DNA of 64,000 nucleotides from Cheilinus undulatus (taxonomy: Eukaryota > Chordata > Actinopteri > Labriformes > Labridae): positions 14,927,885-14,991,884 of the forward strand of contig NC_054866.1 of NCBI RefSeq assembly GCF_018320785.1, in the 5' to 3' direction. Under the pieces are notes generated by a model. The model worked only from the letters and a program-made list of their open reading frames with translations. It was not told where the DNA came from and did no database searches. Made by a program: the position numbers and the translations under genes. Shown here piece after piece: positions 11,273 through 22,796 of the stretch. The stretch's first letter is position 1; every line of letters begins with the position of its first letter.

Positions 11273-12304
11273 GTTTTAAAATTTGAATTTCTTTACAGAG
11301 GGTAAATTCCTTCCTCCTTGTCTGCATCTCTTCTAGGTTTCATTTTTTCAACTTCCAGACAGCAGCCGTCTCTAACTTCATATAGAACAAAACATCTCAT
11401 TATTTTTATCAGACACTATCTCTTTTTATCGCCACCTACTCACTTGTGCACTCTCAGCTTCTCTTCTCCAGAGATGTCACAACACATCATGCATCAACAT
11501 GGCTGCACCACAGTATTGTTACCATGGTGCGCAATCTTGAGTTCACATTTTGTCATTTGTCCCTGCTTTTCTTCCCTCAGGCGGCTGATGATACGCATAA
11601 GAGTGAAGATGAAAAATAAAGAGAAGTTGTCTGAAGGGATTATAAAGAGAAGAACAGCTTGTTTCCTGCTTTTGTAGTCTGCATATTAAGTATTAGATAA
11701 GCCGTTAGGTTCACTGAATTCTGTGTGCAGAACAAAACTTTTCATCTTCCCTTTTCTGAGCTTTAATGATGCTGCTTTAGGACAAGACCACTCCTTCAGA
11801 TCTGTGTCTTAAAGTCACAATGTAGATGTTTTGTTGTAGACACTGTGGGGTTTATTGATGTTTACTTCCTCCTGAAAGACAAAAATAAACCCACCCCTCC
11901 TTCCCCAGCCTCGTACCCCTCCCCACAGGCATCTCTGAGAAACAGTATCTTCCTGCTGAGACACATAAAAACACAGGGCGGGTACATGTGGAGGAGCAGG
12001 GGGTAAAATGAACATTTTTCTTCAGCGATTAAAAATACTGAGTTATTATTTAGGGAGAGGCAGGAGATGAACAGAAGAATGGACTTTTATATTTGGCTTT
12101 TTATGAATCCACAAGCACAATTTGGGGCTTTGTCAAGCCACGCCCTACTTGGTTACTGGTTGTTCTTTAAATGGTTTAAATTTGTTCTAATGACTGCCGT
12201 TAGTGTTACGCACACTTATGATGTCAAAGTGCTTTTATATGAAAACATGGTTTTAGTAACATCCTCGGTAACTGCAAACATAGAAAGACAGCCTCATCTG
12301 AGCA
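11273..12304. other. Non-coding DNA, nothing recognised
   Basis: Several ORFs of 60-120 codons on both strands lack recognisable domains and overlap each other. No repeat family assigned with confidence. Confidence 0.4.
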
Positions 12305-13410
12305 CAGTGAATGTGTCTCAAGTGATTGTGGTATAAAGAAACCTGTGTCTGGAAGGTCCAGTAACTGATTAATCAGTATTCCTAGCTACCATTGCACCAT
12401 GAAGACAAAAGAACACTCCAAGCTATTCAAAGAAAAGGTGATTAAAAAGTAAAAGTCAGGGGAAGGATACAAAAAAATTACCAAGGCCTTGAACATCCCC
12501 ATTAGTTCAGTTCAGAAATTGAGAAATATGCCACATGCGTAGATCTGCCTGGATCAAGCTGTCCTCGCAATAGTGAGTAGTGAGAGAGGCCACCAAGACA
12601 CCTATGACTATTGTGAGATGAGATGGAAGAGACAATGCATACAAAAACTGTCACCAAGGTTCTTCACCAGTCAAAGCTTTATGGGAGAGTGGCAAAGAGA
12701 AAGCCACTGTTGAAGAAAACTCGAATTAAAGCTCAACTAGAGTTTGCCATGGGAGATGCCATGGTTAATTAGAAGAAAGTTGTTTGGTATGATGAGACAA
12801 AAATGGTACCTTTCGGCCATCAGAAAAGATGCTATGTTTGGCAGACACCAAACACTGCACATCACCACAAACACAACATCCCTACTGTGAAGCAGGGTGG
12901 TGGCAGCATCATGCTGTGGAGATGCTTCTCAGAAGCATCCGTCCTGGATGGATTGTAAAGGTAGAGGGTAAAATTTATGATGCAAAATATAAAAAAAAGT
13001 GGAAGACAATCTTATTCAGTCTGCAAGGGAACTACAATGTGGGAGAAGATTTATTTTCCAGGAAGACTAAGCATACAGAGAAAGTTACAAAACAACAAGT
13101 TGAATGTTCTGGAGAGGTCAAGTCAAAGCCCAGACCTCAATCTTATAGAAAATTTGTGACTGGACTTGAAAAAGGCTGTTCACGCCCAATCCCTGTTCAC
13201 TTTGACAGATATGCAAGCCTGACTGAGACCTATCCTCACAGACTCAGTGCTGTGATTGCAGCCAAAGGTGCATCTACTAAATATTGACTTTAAAGGGGTG
13301 AATATAATATGCAGTCACTAATTTTACTTTGCATATTTTTGTTGAATTGACGTTACTTTGTAGATATCTGTTTTCACTTTAAAATTAAAGAAGGTTGATG
13401 CTGAACTCAT
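12305..13410 (+). mobile_element. Tc1/mariner-like transposon, decayed copy
   Basis: Reads in order as a Tc1-like transposon. Upstream leader TCAAGTGATTGTGGTATAAA; start region near 12400 (ATGAAGACAAAAGAACACTC); helix-turn-helix part 12430-12550; 'GGCCACCAAGACACCTATGA' region near 12590; catalytic-domain DNA near 12790-12960 including the glycine-rich box coded by GGTGGTGGCAGCATCATGCT. The C-terminal tail ends ASTKY with a stop at 13285-13287, followed by a TTTAAAGGGGTGAATA-type 3' end. Multiple frameshifts, stops (for example TAA just after 12449) and deletions leave no intact transposase. It is unrelated to the copies at 14100 and 42587. Confidence 0.8.
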
Positions 13411-14099
13411 TACAGATTTAATGACTAACTTAGTTCTTGTGTCTAACATTCAGTTTTGTTGCACTTTCTGACCTCAGCCTCAACTTTTCTGTGTTATTCC
13501 ATGTAAAAAATGTTTCACCTTCAGTATCTCTGCTCACTTTTTATTGATTCTCCTCTGAATAGCAGAGATCTCACTGCTGCCACAGATGTCTTTAATCATT
13601 TATCATCATCCATTTACTCTCTGTGGTCAGAGTAGTCGTTCATTTCCTACTATCTGGACTGGGCCTTTTGTGCACATTACCTTGAAGCAAGAAAATTCCC
13701 AGACATGTTTTCAAAGTTGCGCTGATAACTCCTTGTGCTCTGTTTTTTTTTTTTTTGTTTTTTTTTTTTTTACTTTTTCTGCATTTCAATGGATGTTTAT
13801 GGTGCATACGTTATCAATTGAGGATAACTGTTGGCAGAAGTAGAAATTTACATCATATACAGGTTTTTGACTATAAAACATATTAAAATCCAGATGTAAA
13901 AGTCCCTTCGAGTTGATCACTGCCTCCTTTGGTGGACTCTGTAAGGTCTGTTTTAAAGAGTAACTAAACCCTAAGACTCCTTTTTTTTCTTGTGAGAACC
14001 TTTGTTAGTGGGAATCCAGCAGTGTTGATCAGTCAGGCTCCAAATCACAACATTTTAGCACTAAGTAATGTTATGACACCAAACCAACAGGGACTGTAA
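13411..14099. other. Non-coding DNA with poly-T
   Basis: Contains an interrupted T tract at 13742-13771. Short ORFs without domains; no family assigned. Confidence 0.45.
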
Positions 14100-15056
14100 T
14101 GACATTGTACTCAAATACATGTATTCGATATGGAGCTGGCCCCACCCTTTTGCAGCTATAACAGCCTCCACTTCCCTCGAAAGACTTTCCACAAGATTTT
14201 GGACCATGTGGAAATATGTGCCCATTTATGCTGTTGAGCATTTATGATGTCGGACATCGGTGTTGGACGAGACAGCCTGGCACAATCCCCATTCCAGTTC
14301 ATCCCCAGGGTGCTCGATGGGGTTGAGGTCAGGGATCTGTGCTGGCCTGTCAAGTTCTTTCGACACAAAACTCATCGAGCCATGTCTTTATAGTCCTTGT
14401 TTTGTGTGATGGTGCACAGTCATGTTGGAAAAGAAAAGGGCCTTCCCCAAACTGTTCTTTCCAACTACAAAGCTGGAAGAATAGCATTGTCCAAAATGTC
14501 TTGGTATGCTAAAGCATTAAGATTGGCCTTCACTGGAGATAAGGGGCCTAGCCTAAACCCTGAATAACAGCCCCATATCATTGCCCCTCCTCCACCAAAC
14601 TTCACAGTTGGCACAATGCAGTTTTCCCGGCATCCGCCAAACCCAGACTCCCCGATCTGACTGCAAAACAGAGAAGCTTGATTTGTCACTTCACAAAAAC
14701 GTTTCCACAGCTCCACAGTCCAATGTCAGTGCTTTATACCACTCTATCCAACACTTTTGGACTTGGTGATGTAAGGCTTGCATGCAGCTGCTTGGCCATG
14801 GAAACCCATCCCATGAAGTTTCAACTGCAAAGTTTTTGTGCTTACATGAAGGCCAATGGAAATTCTGAACTCTTAGAATCAGCAGAACATTGGCAACTTT
14901 TACACACAGTGCACCTGCTCTGTGATTTTATGAAGCCAAGGACCACCCAGCTGCATGGCTAGGTCCTTGATTTTATACACCTGTCGAAACAGGTGTGACT
15001 GAAACTCCTGAACTGAATAATTAACAGGTGTGACCAAATACTTTTGTCCATATAGT
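14100..15056 (-). mobile_element. Tc1-like transposon, minus strand, internally deleted
   Basis: The right terminus reads ...CTTTTGTCCATATAGT (to 15056), the reverse complement of a Tc1-family terminal repeat beginning ACTATATGGACAAAAG. On the minus strand, 14465-14716 encodes the Tc1 signature [15 protein letters not shown] followed by a [17 protein letters not shown] segment, diagnostic of the transposase catalytic domain. Upstream, the paired-type helix-turn-helix region is largely gone (14800-14960 has unrelated sequence). The left terminus near 14100 is poorly conserved. Not autonomous. Same superfamily branch as 38706-39122 and 42587-43645. Confidence 0.8.
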
Positions 15057-15496
15057 TTATTACAAATCAGTTCAAGTACTGACAGTGCATTTATATGAGT
15101 ACTTTACAGTTCCATTCATATCACTATTTTGCTAGCTAAGTTTATTTAGATTGCATACATGTTTTGGCTAAAAGTAATGACTTTGTAAAATGTAAAAACT
15201 CTTCTTTGGCTAAATGTGGACCAGAATGTTTTGAGTTTTGTCAGCTAGAACCAGACTTAAACTAAAGAGTGCAAGGACTCAAATTTGACTATAACTAGTG
15301 AGCATTTTAATCTAATGACTGATACTAAATCTAAATTAACACTGCACCCCAGTCAGCTGCTTTTGAGTTCTTTAGTATCCTGGTCCAGCTCTTGACACAG
15401 CTACCCAGCATCACATCCTGAACCCTCATCATCACTGACTTCCTTACAGTTGCTTTTTTTTTTTTTTTTTTTCCAGTTCTGCTTCCAAATAGTAGC
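15057..15496. other. Non-coding DNA with T tract
   Basis: A T tract lies at 15457-15473. Nothing else recognised. Confidence 0.4.
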
Positions 15497-15504
15497 TAGT
15501 AGAC

Positions 15505-16503
15505 CAGGGGTCATCTGCTACATTAGTACAAGGACCAGCTTTTTCCTTAATGGACATTTTGGGGCCGGACATCCAAATAAACTCAAACAAAAAGTTTTTT
15601 TTTCTAATTAACATGTTTATGAAATAGTTTATTTTCTTTTTAATGTATGCTATTTTTAGCCTTTAAAAGTGAAATTAGTTGCTATACCATAGCCAGCCAC
15701 AAGGGGACTGTTGAACTATTTTAGCTGAATAATTCTGGCTGTCATGTTCTCCACAAGCAGCAACCTCCGGTCCTGAAAAATGAAGCCAATGCGGAAGTGC
15801 AAAAAATTGCAATACCGTGAGTGTCCACTTGAGGCTGGCTGCAGGAACACCAGAAGTCCTGTCTGAAAACCTGTTAAACAGCTGGTTTTTACACTAGAAA
15901 TAAACTGGTTTACAGCCTGGTTCAAAACACTAAATGTGCCTCATTAGCTAGTGTCTTATTGTGCTCTCACTGTACGGTGGGTGAATTTTTTTGTACCACG
16001 ATCATCTGGATTAGGATAAACCTCACTTCACGCTGATTGGCGTGACTCATTTGATTGACAGATAGCTCGTCAGGCACAGGCTACATTTCTGTCAACCATA
16101 ATGCTAGCTAGCCTATTGTAAGCAGACGACTGACGTCACACAGGGTTTGTCCAATTCTTTCTACAGTCTATGGTTCTCCATTACTGAGTTTGTTGCTAAT
16201 ATACTGTGTCCTGATTGGTGAGAACCCAATGCAAGAAACAGATCTTTGGTTTTGATTCTCAGTCAGAAAAAGGCCTAAAGTAAAACAAACAAAAAAAAAA
16301 AAAACATTGAACCAATTTAGATACATGTTTTAAATCTCAACTTTTAGGGGAATTCTGACAGCTGTAGGCAATTAGGGAATACCTGATACACATTAATATT
16401 TTCTCCTCTGCACATTTATCTGAATTTAATAATGTTCTGGGGGGCAGATGGGAAGATGTGGAGGGCCTGATGTGGCCCTCAGGCCACCAGTTGATGATCA
16501 CTG
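15505..16503 (+). mobile_element. hAT-like non-autonomous element with 8-bp target duplication
   Basis: Left end CAGGGGTCATCTGC; right end GTTGATGATCACTG, preceded by TGGTGGCCTGAGGGCC-type sequence on the minus strand. Flanking 8-mers are TAGTAGAC (15497-15504) and TTGTAGAC (16504-16511), matching 7 of 8; this length is the hAT hallmark. It contains no transposase ORF and hosts another repeat at about 15690-16172. Confidence 0.65.
15690..16172 (-). repeat. Interspersed repeat nested in the hAT element
   Basis: Includes GAAGCCAATGCGGAAGTGCA and ends TTTCTACAGTCTATGGTT, a pattern of a common fish repeat whose other strand begins near 'CCATAGACTGTA'. GTTGCTA occurs just outside both ends (15678-15684 and 16192-16198) and might be a target duplication. 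Family unnamed. Confidence 0.4.
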
Positions 16504-16511
16504 TTGTAGAC

Positions 16512-17719
16512 TATATATAGACAATCACAGGACAGAGCTTTATCAAAGTGAAAATTAAAAATGCTGGATTTATAATTAAAATCAGTGGATGTTGACCAAA
16601 CCTTACCAGTGGAAACATTTTCTTTTCCTCCATTCCAAGGCCTCCCTCCCAACTCTTCTCAACAAAGAAGCAAAAACAAAGTTCACATCAGGTATCTCAC
16701 AAAAGCTTACAACTCATGAAGGTCAAATGCTACACCAGGTTAGAACAGCGTCTACAGCTTCCACCTCTGGATTGCATTTTCTTTTTTCACAGCATGAAAG
16801 ACCAGAGCATCTTTGTCAATATTTTCCTCTCTGCTGGTCCTTTTTGTTCTTGATCTGCCTGGCATTCAACATCCCACAGGTGCAACTGTCAAGAACTTGG
16901 TGTTGTACTTCACTGCAGCGTCAATATTACAGAACCTCTAACTGTGTTTATCAGAGACTAAAAGTATCCTCAGTGGTCTGAGGATGCTGAGGAGACTGGC
17001 TTTCTGTTGATCTCTGAGGAGCAGATGGATGTTCTGACTTTAAGAGATACTGCTACTATGTTAATAGTTGACATTTTCCTCACATCTACTCAGTGATGCA
17101 ACATCACTGATAACCATGGGGGCAGTGTTTGTTGAGTGATGTAGCCAACAGTTCAAGCCAGAGCAACAAAACACAACAAAAAAGTAAATTAAAAATGACA
17201 GAATTTTACTCAAACTCTTTGAGGAAATATTTTTCAAATACTGTACGACTTGTTAGAAATTACAAACATATTTCTGATTCCAGCTCACCTGAGCACAGAA
17301 ACTGAAAAACACATCATTTGGCTATAACGTTTGAGCTTATCGCCAAATGTTTGGCTGTAATATGAGTGTCATGAACAACAAAATACCTTTTTTTACTGTG
17401 ACATCATCAAGATTCACCAAGATTCATCAAGACTAGCATGCCTGAAATTTTCTTGCATCATTGCCGAGTTTGACACCCTGACCTGACGTCAACGATGTGG
17501 ACCCTGACACCTACCAATAGGAGAGTATTTGCTCCTTATCTTTGTATCATTATTTACAAGAGTATCTCTCTCCAGGGATCTTATGTGTGCACACAGTAAA
17601 GCAGTATGTATTAGGTAGGCTAACCAGGCTTGTTTTCTTTACCTTATCACCTTTATACCTCAAGTTTTATCTGAAGGGTTTCCAGTCCATATTGTCCTCC
17701 TCGTGATACATCAGGATGA
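16512..17719. other. Non-coding DNA, nothing recognised
   Basis: An ORF at 16589-16981 has no identifiable domain and ordinary codon content. Two adjacent near-identical segments (AGATTCACCAAGATTCATCA near 17410) are the only repeats noticed. Confidence 0.4.
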
Positions 17720-18063
17720 CTCCATAAATGTTATCCATAATCCTTAATTCAATCCATAGTTGTTTGTTGTTTTCCTCTTTTCAAAGCAAAAAGCTGTTAG
17801 CATCACACAGAGCTTCTGTTGACCTTCCTCTCCTACGACATGTGAACTTTCAACTTTATTCATCAACAACGTTCATACACAATAACCCCACTGAAAACAT
17901 TACAGATTAAACATTTCATAAATAAAAACAGAAACAAAGATCAGAGGTGTAAATTAAAGGGAGTTAAATTATGCATAAACACGTTTTAGAGGTAGTTATG
18001 TGAACAGTAGTTTGCTTTGGCTTCATCAGTTTAAGCTAAAGCAAATTTAGCTTCACTAGCTAA
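17720..18063 (+). repeat. AGCTA-rich interspersed repeat, copy A left part
   Basis: Aligns by eye with 42140-42400: an ACATTACAGATTAAACATTT-like stretch, then GTTTTAGA..GT and TTTGCTTT, then AGCTAAAGC. The continuation of this copy is at 24462-24960, so the repeat was interrupted by the insertions at 18064-24461. Class unknown. Confidence 0.5.
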
Positions 18064-18424
18064 CAGTGCTGAGTAGCGTTACTTTTGAAACTAACTTGTA
18101 AGATTACTGCATTACATACTGAGAAAAGTAAAATGTTGCATCTTGCATTATCTACTGATAAAACTAATGAAATAGAATACTTTTGCATTACTAAACATTA
18201 AAACCTTCTAACCACTTGTTTTGCTTGTTACTTCTAAATGACTGCATGTGTGCCTTTGAATGTTTGGACTCTAATACCATTGTACAGCCTAATTTATGGC
18301 CCATAATATGTGTCTCTGCAGCCTCATAACACCACTAGCAGATATGAAAACCTTTACAGCTCTTTAACATGCTCAAAATCTGCTAACAAACTGAGCAGAT
18401 GCATACAGGTTTAGACAAACACTG

Positions 18425-18429
18425 TACAT
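18425..18429 (+). repeat. Target-site duplication TACAT (left)
   Basis: TACAT precedes the 5' LTR; the identical TACAT follows the 3' LTR at 22378-22382. The 5-bp length is normal for Ty3/Gypsy integrases. Confidence 0.9.
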
Positions 18430-18598
18430 TGTCACGATCACTGTCTGTCAAGTTTATTTTTGTTCACTTTTATTTTTGCACATTCATGTCTGTTTTATGT
18501 TTTGCATGTTCTAATTTTCCTTTTCTGTTTTAGATTGATTCCGCTCCGCTCACTTCGCCCCGCCTTTCCTCACTGACTCCCGATCCCTCATGTGTCAC
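18430..18598 (+). repeat. 5' LTR remnant (169 of 540 bp)
   Basis: Identical in length to 21838-22006 with three substitutions. It stops abruptly after CATGTGTCAC, where the intact LTR continues TCACCTCG. The remainder, which would have held the LTR's 3' end, is deleted. Confidence 0.93.
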
Positions 18599-18965
18599 CA
18601 ACCATGACTGTTTTAAAGTTCCTGCCTTAATAGACTCTGGAGCTGAAGCTAACCTGTTCCATTCTCGCCTCACTAGGACCCTAGCACTGAACCTGTTTAG
18701 ACTCCCTCGTCCTCTGGAGGTGAAGGCTGTTGACGGCTCCCTGCTGGGCAAAATAACTCACCGCTCCCAATCAGTCCAAATCAGGTTCCCAGACTCTCAC
18801 TCCGAGAGGATCAGTTTTCATGTGTTTCCTGACATGACCCACGACATTATCTTAGGACACCCCTGGTTAGCTCTACACAACCCTCAAATAGATTGGTCCA
18901 CGGGACAGGTCCAGGGATGGGGAAAGAAATGCAGGGACACCTGTTTCCTAAGAGGTCTTCGGTAG
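18599..18965 (+). pseudogene. Ty3/Gypsy aspartic protease fragment
   Basis: The frame beginning at about 18600 contains the retropepsin active-site motif ALIDSGAE (catalytic Asp codon 18633-18635) and, near 18850, the second conserved box DIILGHPWL. No start codon or upstream gag remains because of the deletion at 18598/18599. The frame ends at a stop (18963-18965) just past the point where the downstream pol frame (one base shifted) takes over at about 18935-18945, so a one-base frameshift separates protease from RT. Family knowledge: the protease processes Gag-Pol; this copy could not be made as such. Confidence 0.88.
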
Positions 18966-21613
18966 AGCCTGTTACCTCAGCTTCAGACCTAGTTAATGTT
19001 CCTCCATGTTACCACGATTTAGCTGAGGTTTTTAGTAAGCATAAGGCTACCTCTCTTCCACCTCACCGTGACTATGACTGCCCTATAGAACTGCTACCTG
19101 GTTCTTCTCCCCCTCGAGGGAGGCTATATTCTCTCACTGCCCCTGAACGCACCGCCATGGAGAATTACATCAAAGACTCCCTAGCAGCAATAATCAGGCC
19201 TTCCTCATCTCCAGCAGGTGCAGGATTTTTCTTCGTAGAAAAGAAAGACAAGACTCTTCGCCCCTGCATTGATTATCGAGGTTTAAATAAAATCACCGTA
19301 AAAAAACGATACCCTCTTCCACTCATCTCCACGGCCTTCGAACTCCTTGATGGAGTCAAAATATTTACCAAGCTTGATCTCCGCAATGCTTATCATCTGG
19401 TCAGGATAAGGGAAGGAGATGAATGGAAGACGGCTTTTAACACCCCGACTGGTCATTATGAGTATTTAGTCATGCCCTTTGACTTAACCAACGCCCCGGC
19501 AGTATTTCAGAACCTGGTTAACGATGTCCTTAGAGAATATCTTGACATCTTTGTATTTGTGTATCTTGACGACATTTTGATCTTCTCTCCCAATGAAGAA
19601 TCTCACAGACAGCATGTCCGTTTGGTCCTCCAGAGGCTGCTGCAACATCAGCTGTTCATCAAAGCTGAAAAGTGTGAGTTTCACAAACCCACAGTGTCCT
19701 TCCTGGGGTTTGTGCTCGCTGAGGGAGAGGTAAGAATGGATCCAGAAAAAGTCACAGCTGTAGCTAATTGGCCCACTCCCAAGTCTCGTAAAGACGTTCA
19801 GAGGTTCTTAAGTTTTGCTAACTTTTATCGTAAGTTCATTCGTAACTACAGCGCTGTAGCCTCACCCCTGCATGCTCTCACTTCTCCTCACAGGCCATTC
19901 GTCTGGAGCCCGGAGTGCCAATCTGCATTCCAGGCACTAAAAGAGCGCTTCACGACAGCCCCTATCCTCACTCTTCCAGACACCAGCCGGCAGTTCATTG
20001 TGGAGGTAGATGCCTCCAATGTCGGAGTAGGAGCCATTCTGTCACAGAAAGACCCCATAGATGGTAAATTACACCCCTGCGCCTTTCTCTCTAAAAAATT
20101 ATCCCAAGCTGAACATAATTATGACGTAGGTGATAGAGAACTGCTGGCGGGGAAGTTGGCTCTGCAAGAGTGGAGACATTGGCTGGAGGGAGCGACTCAT
20201 CCCTTCCAGGTTTGGACAGATCACAAAAATCTTGAATATTTAAAGACGGCCAAGAGGTTGAATGCTCGGCAGGCCAGGTGGTCGTTATTTTTTGATAGAT
20301 TTAATTTCACCATAGCTTTTAGACCAGGTTCTAAAAATGTCAAGCCCGACTCCCTTTCTCGCCTTTTTGACCCAGCTAACGTTAATTCTGAGCCCAAGTC
20401 CATGTTACCTCCGTCCTGTTTTGTTTCCACCTTGTCTTGGGATATAGTCGACAGGGTTAGAGAGGCCTTAGAGCAGGTAGAGAGCCCCCTAGAGTGCCCA
20501 GAAGGGAGGTTATTCATGGTTCCGGAACTTAGGGGTGCCGTCATTGATTGGGCCCACACTCTCAAGACCTCATGTCACCCTGGTATCGCTAAGACTTTAT
20601 TTGTTATATCCCAAAGATTCTGGTGGCCCAACATGAAGAAGGAGACGTCTGAATATGTCAATGCCTGCCCCATTTGTGCCACTTGTAAAACCTCCGAACA
20701 GAAACCTATTGGGGAACTTAGACCTTTACCTGCCCCTAAGAGGCCCTGGTCACACCTCACCATGGACTTTGTCACGGGACTCCCTCCGTCCTCAGGTAAC
20801 ACCACAGTGCTCACCGTGGTGGATCGTTTTTCTAAGATGGTGCATTTCATTCCTCTGCCTAAACTGCCCTCGGCCAAGGAAATGGCCGAAATAATGATGT
20901 CTAATGTATTCAGGCTTCATGGCTTCCCCACAGACATTGTTTCCGATCGAGGACCTCAGTTTGTTTCCCGTTTTTGGAAGGAATTCTGCAACCTCCTGGG
21001 AGCCAGTGTGAGCCTGTCATCCGGTTTCCACCCTCAAACCAATGGCCAATCAGAGCACCTCAATCAGGAGCTGGAGACAGGTTTGCGCTGTTTGGCGTCC
21101 CAGGAGCCCGCTTCATGGTCTCAGAAGCTAATCTGGTTGGAATATGCACACAACACGTTACCTACATCCTCCACTGGTTTCTCCCCCTTTCATGTGGTGC
21201 ATGGTTTTCAACCTTCTCTGTTCCCCTCCTTAGACTCTGAATCCACAGTCCCTTCCGCATTGACTCTGGTCTGGAGATGCAGGAGGACCTGGGAGCGAGC
21301 ACGGCAGAATCTTATCAAGTCATCAGCCGTGTACAAGTCTGCGGCTGACCGCAAGAGGGCCCCCGCCCCTAACTACAAGGATGGACAGAAGGTCTGGCTC
21401 TCCACTCGGCATCTGCCTCTGCGGGTCCAATGCTGTAAGCTCGCACCCAGGTTTGTTGGACCTTTTCCCATCTCTAAGATCATCAACCCCGTCACTGTGA
21501 AATTAAAGCTCCCCAGGTCAATGCGGATCCACCCAGCTTTTCACGTCAGTCAAATAAAACCCACCAAGGTCAGTGCTCTGGTCCCTCCGGCCAAGCCCCC
21601 TCCTCCCGCCTGA
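18893..21613 (+). pseudogene. Ty3/Gypsy pol: reverse transcriptase, RNase H, integrase
   Basis: Open frame of 906 codons with no good start; true coding similarity begins near 18945. The RT has the catalytic YLDD motif (residues 224-227 of this frame). The normally invariant FGL-x-NAP box reads FDLTNAP at about residues 196-202 (codon GAC at 19481-19483), a Gly to Asp change likely to harm activity. RNase H carries Asp373 in VEVDASN. The integrase shows an HHCC-type zinc finger (CHPG...CPIC near residues 570-600) and a D625/D685/E721 triad with the expected 35-residue D-to-E spacing. A TGA at 21611-21613 cuts off the chromodomain, which continues in the same frame; a CGA to TGA transition is a likely cause. 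The frame is otherwise well preserved, in keeping with a young insertion. Confidence 0.92.
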
Positions 21614-21823
21614 CTCATCGATGGGGACCCAGTGTTCACCGTGAGGAAGCTGCTCGCTGCTCATCGCCGGGGACGGGACCTCCAATATCTCGTGGATTGG
21701 GAAGGTTATGGCCCAGAGGAACGCTCATGGATTCCCTTCCGCTTCATTATGGACCCCTCCCTCATCCATGACTTCCATGCCTCGCATCCTGATGTTCCTG
21801 GGCCGTCAGAAGCCGGCCCTTGA
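21614..21823 (+). pseudogene. Integrase C-terminal chromodomain, separated by a stop
   Basis: In the same frame as pol after the TGA. It encodes a chromo-like core with [16 protein letters not shown] and ends [10 protein letters not shown] then stop. In chromoviruses this domain reads histone marks and steers integration. No start codon of its own suggests it is not translated separately. Confidence 0.85.
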
Positions 21824-21837
21824 GGGGGGGGGGGCAC
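21821..21837 (+). other. Polypurine tract (plus-strand primer site)
   Basis: TGAGGGGGGGGGGGC directly before the 3' LTR at 21838: a run of about eleven G after GA, in the position of the retroelement polypurine tract. It overlaps the chromodomain stop codon. Confidence 0.8.
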
Positions 21838-22377
21838 TGTCACGATCACTGTCTGTTAAGTCTATTTTTGTTCACTTTTATTTTTGCACATTCATGTCTG
21901 TTTTATGTTTTGCATGTTCTAATTTTCCTTTTCTGTTTTAGATTGATTCCGCTCCGCTCACCTCGCCCCGCCTTTCCTCACTGACTCCCGATCCCTCATG
22001 TGTCACTCACCTCGTCTCCTCCCACTGCTGCTCTCCGTCCTGCATGCTGCTCCTCACACCTGTCCTGCATCACTGATTAGTCATAGTATAATACTCACCT
22101 GCACACTCGCCTCCTTGTCAGTCCATTGTTCTCCTTAGTTCACGTTCCGGCTCTTTAGTTTGCTCTCGTCTTGCCTTATTGTTATCGATGCTGCCAGTTA
22201 TCCGTCTCAGCTCTGGCCTGATCCCTGCCTGTACCTTTGCCTTGTGAGTTTTTGGATCTCTGGCTTTTTGACTCGGACTGTATTAAAGATTCTGATTTTT
22301 GCTTCACGTCAACCGGTCTCCTGAGTCGTGCATTTGGGTCCTGCTTTATTCTGTGTTCTATTCCATGGTTCATGACA
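21838..22377 (+). repeat. Intact 3' LTR (540 bp)
   Basis: Begins TGTCACGATC and ends GGTTCATGACA, giving TGTCA/TGACA inverted termini. It contains a TTTATTTTTG-rich start, a GC-richer middle, and GTATTAAAGATTC near 22280 that could serve in polyadenylation. Followed directly by the TACAT target duplication. Confidence 0.92.
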
Positions 22378-22796
22378 TACATAGCAACCGTGTGTACAGC
22401 TGATTCAATGACGACAAAACAACAGGAGCTTTTAAACTTTGGTTTCACTGTGATGCTGATCTGGTCCCTTTCATCCAAAAATCCAACATAAAGGGGATAA
22501 TTCCACAGTGTAATACAGTCCTCTCTGCTGTCTCACTTAGCTCAATAAGCTAGTGACATACTGACACGGAGTGTTTACCTTCCGCTGGCACCTAGCTACA
22601 TACAGGGAAAAAAAGGACAAACAGTGCTGAAGCTTCCAGGGGCTTCTCTTTTCTTTCCCTCTTGTTTGTGACCAGAAGAGAAAGGATATTGAGGATTTTT
22701 TCTTTCAGTAGCTAATAGATTACTTCTTAGAAAATGTAAGTAGTAACCCATTAGGCCACACGAATTTCAAAACTAACATGATAAGTTACTTGTTAC

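Larger units (their letters stand above)
18430..22377 (+). mobile_element. Ty3/Gypsy chromovirus LTR retrotransposon, internally deleted
   Basis: Bounded by 5-bp target duplications TACAT (18425-18429 and 22378-22382). The 3' LTR is 540 bp with ends TGTCA...TGACA; the 5' LTR keeps only its first 169 bp. Domain order is protease, reverse transcriptase, RNase H, integrase, chromodomain, diagnostic of chromoviruses (Metaviridae-type). The primer binding site, gag and the start of protease are lost in a deletion joining the 5' LTR remnant to pol at about 18598/18599. The two LTRs differ at 3 of 169 shared positions with no indels, so the insertion is fairly recent. A frameshift, an in-frame stop and an altered RT residue further disable it. 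Confidence 0.93.

Noticed and set aside
12829..13287. 152-codon ORF starting in Tc1 DNA
   Set aside because: Mostly out of the transposase frame; only its last residues (AASTKY-type tail) match. Counted as part of the decayed transposon.
16589..16981. 130-codon ORF
   Set aside because: No domain recognised, no conserved motif and ordinary intergenic context.
20221..20877. Minus-strand ORFs of 100-114 codons within pol
   Set aside because: Antisense shadows of the long pol frame.
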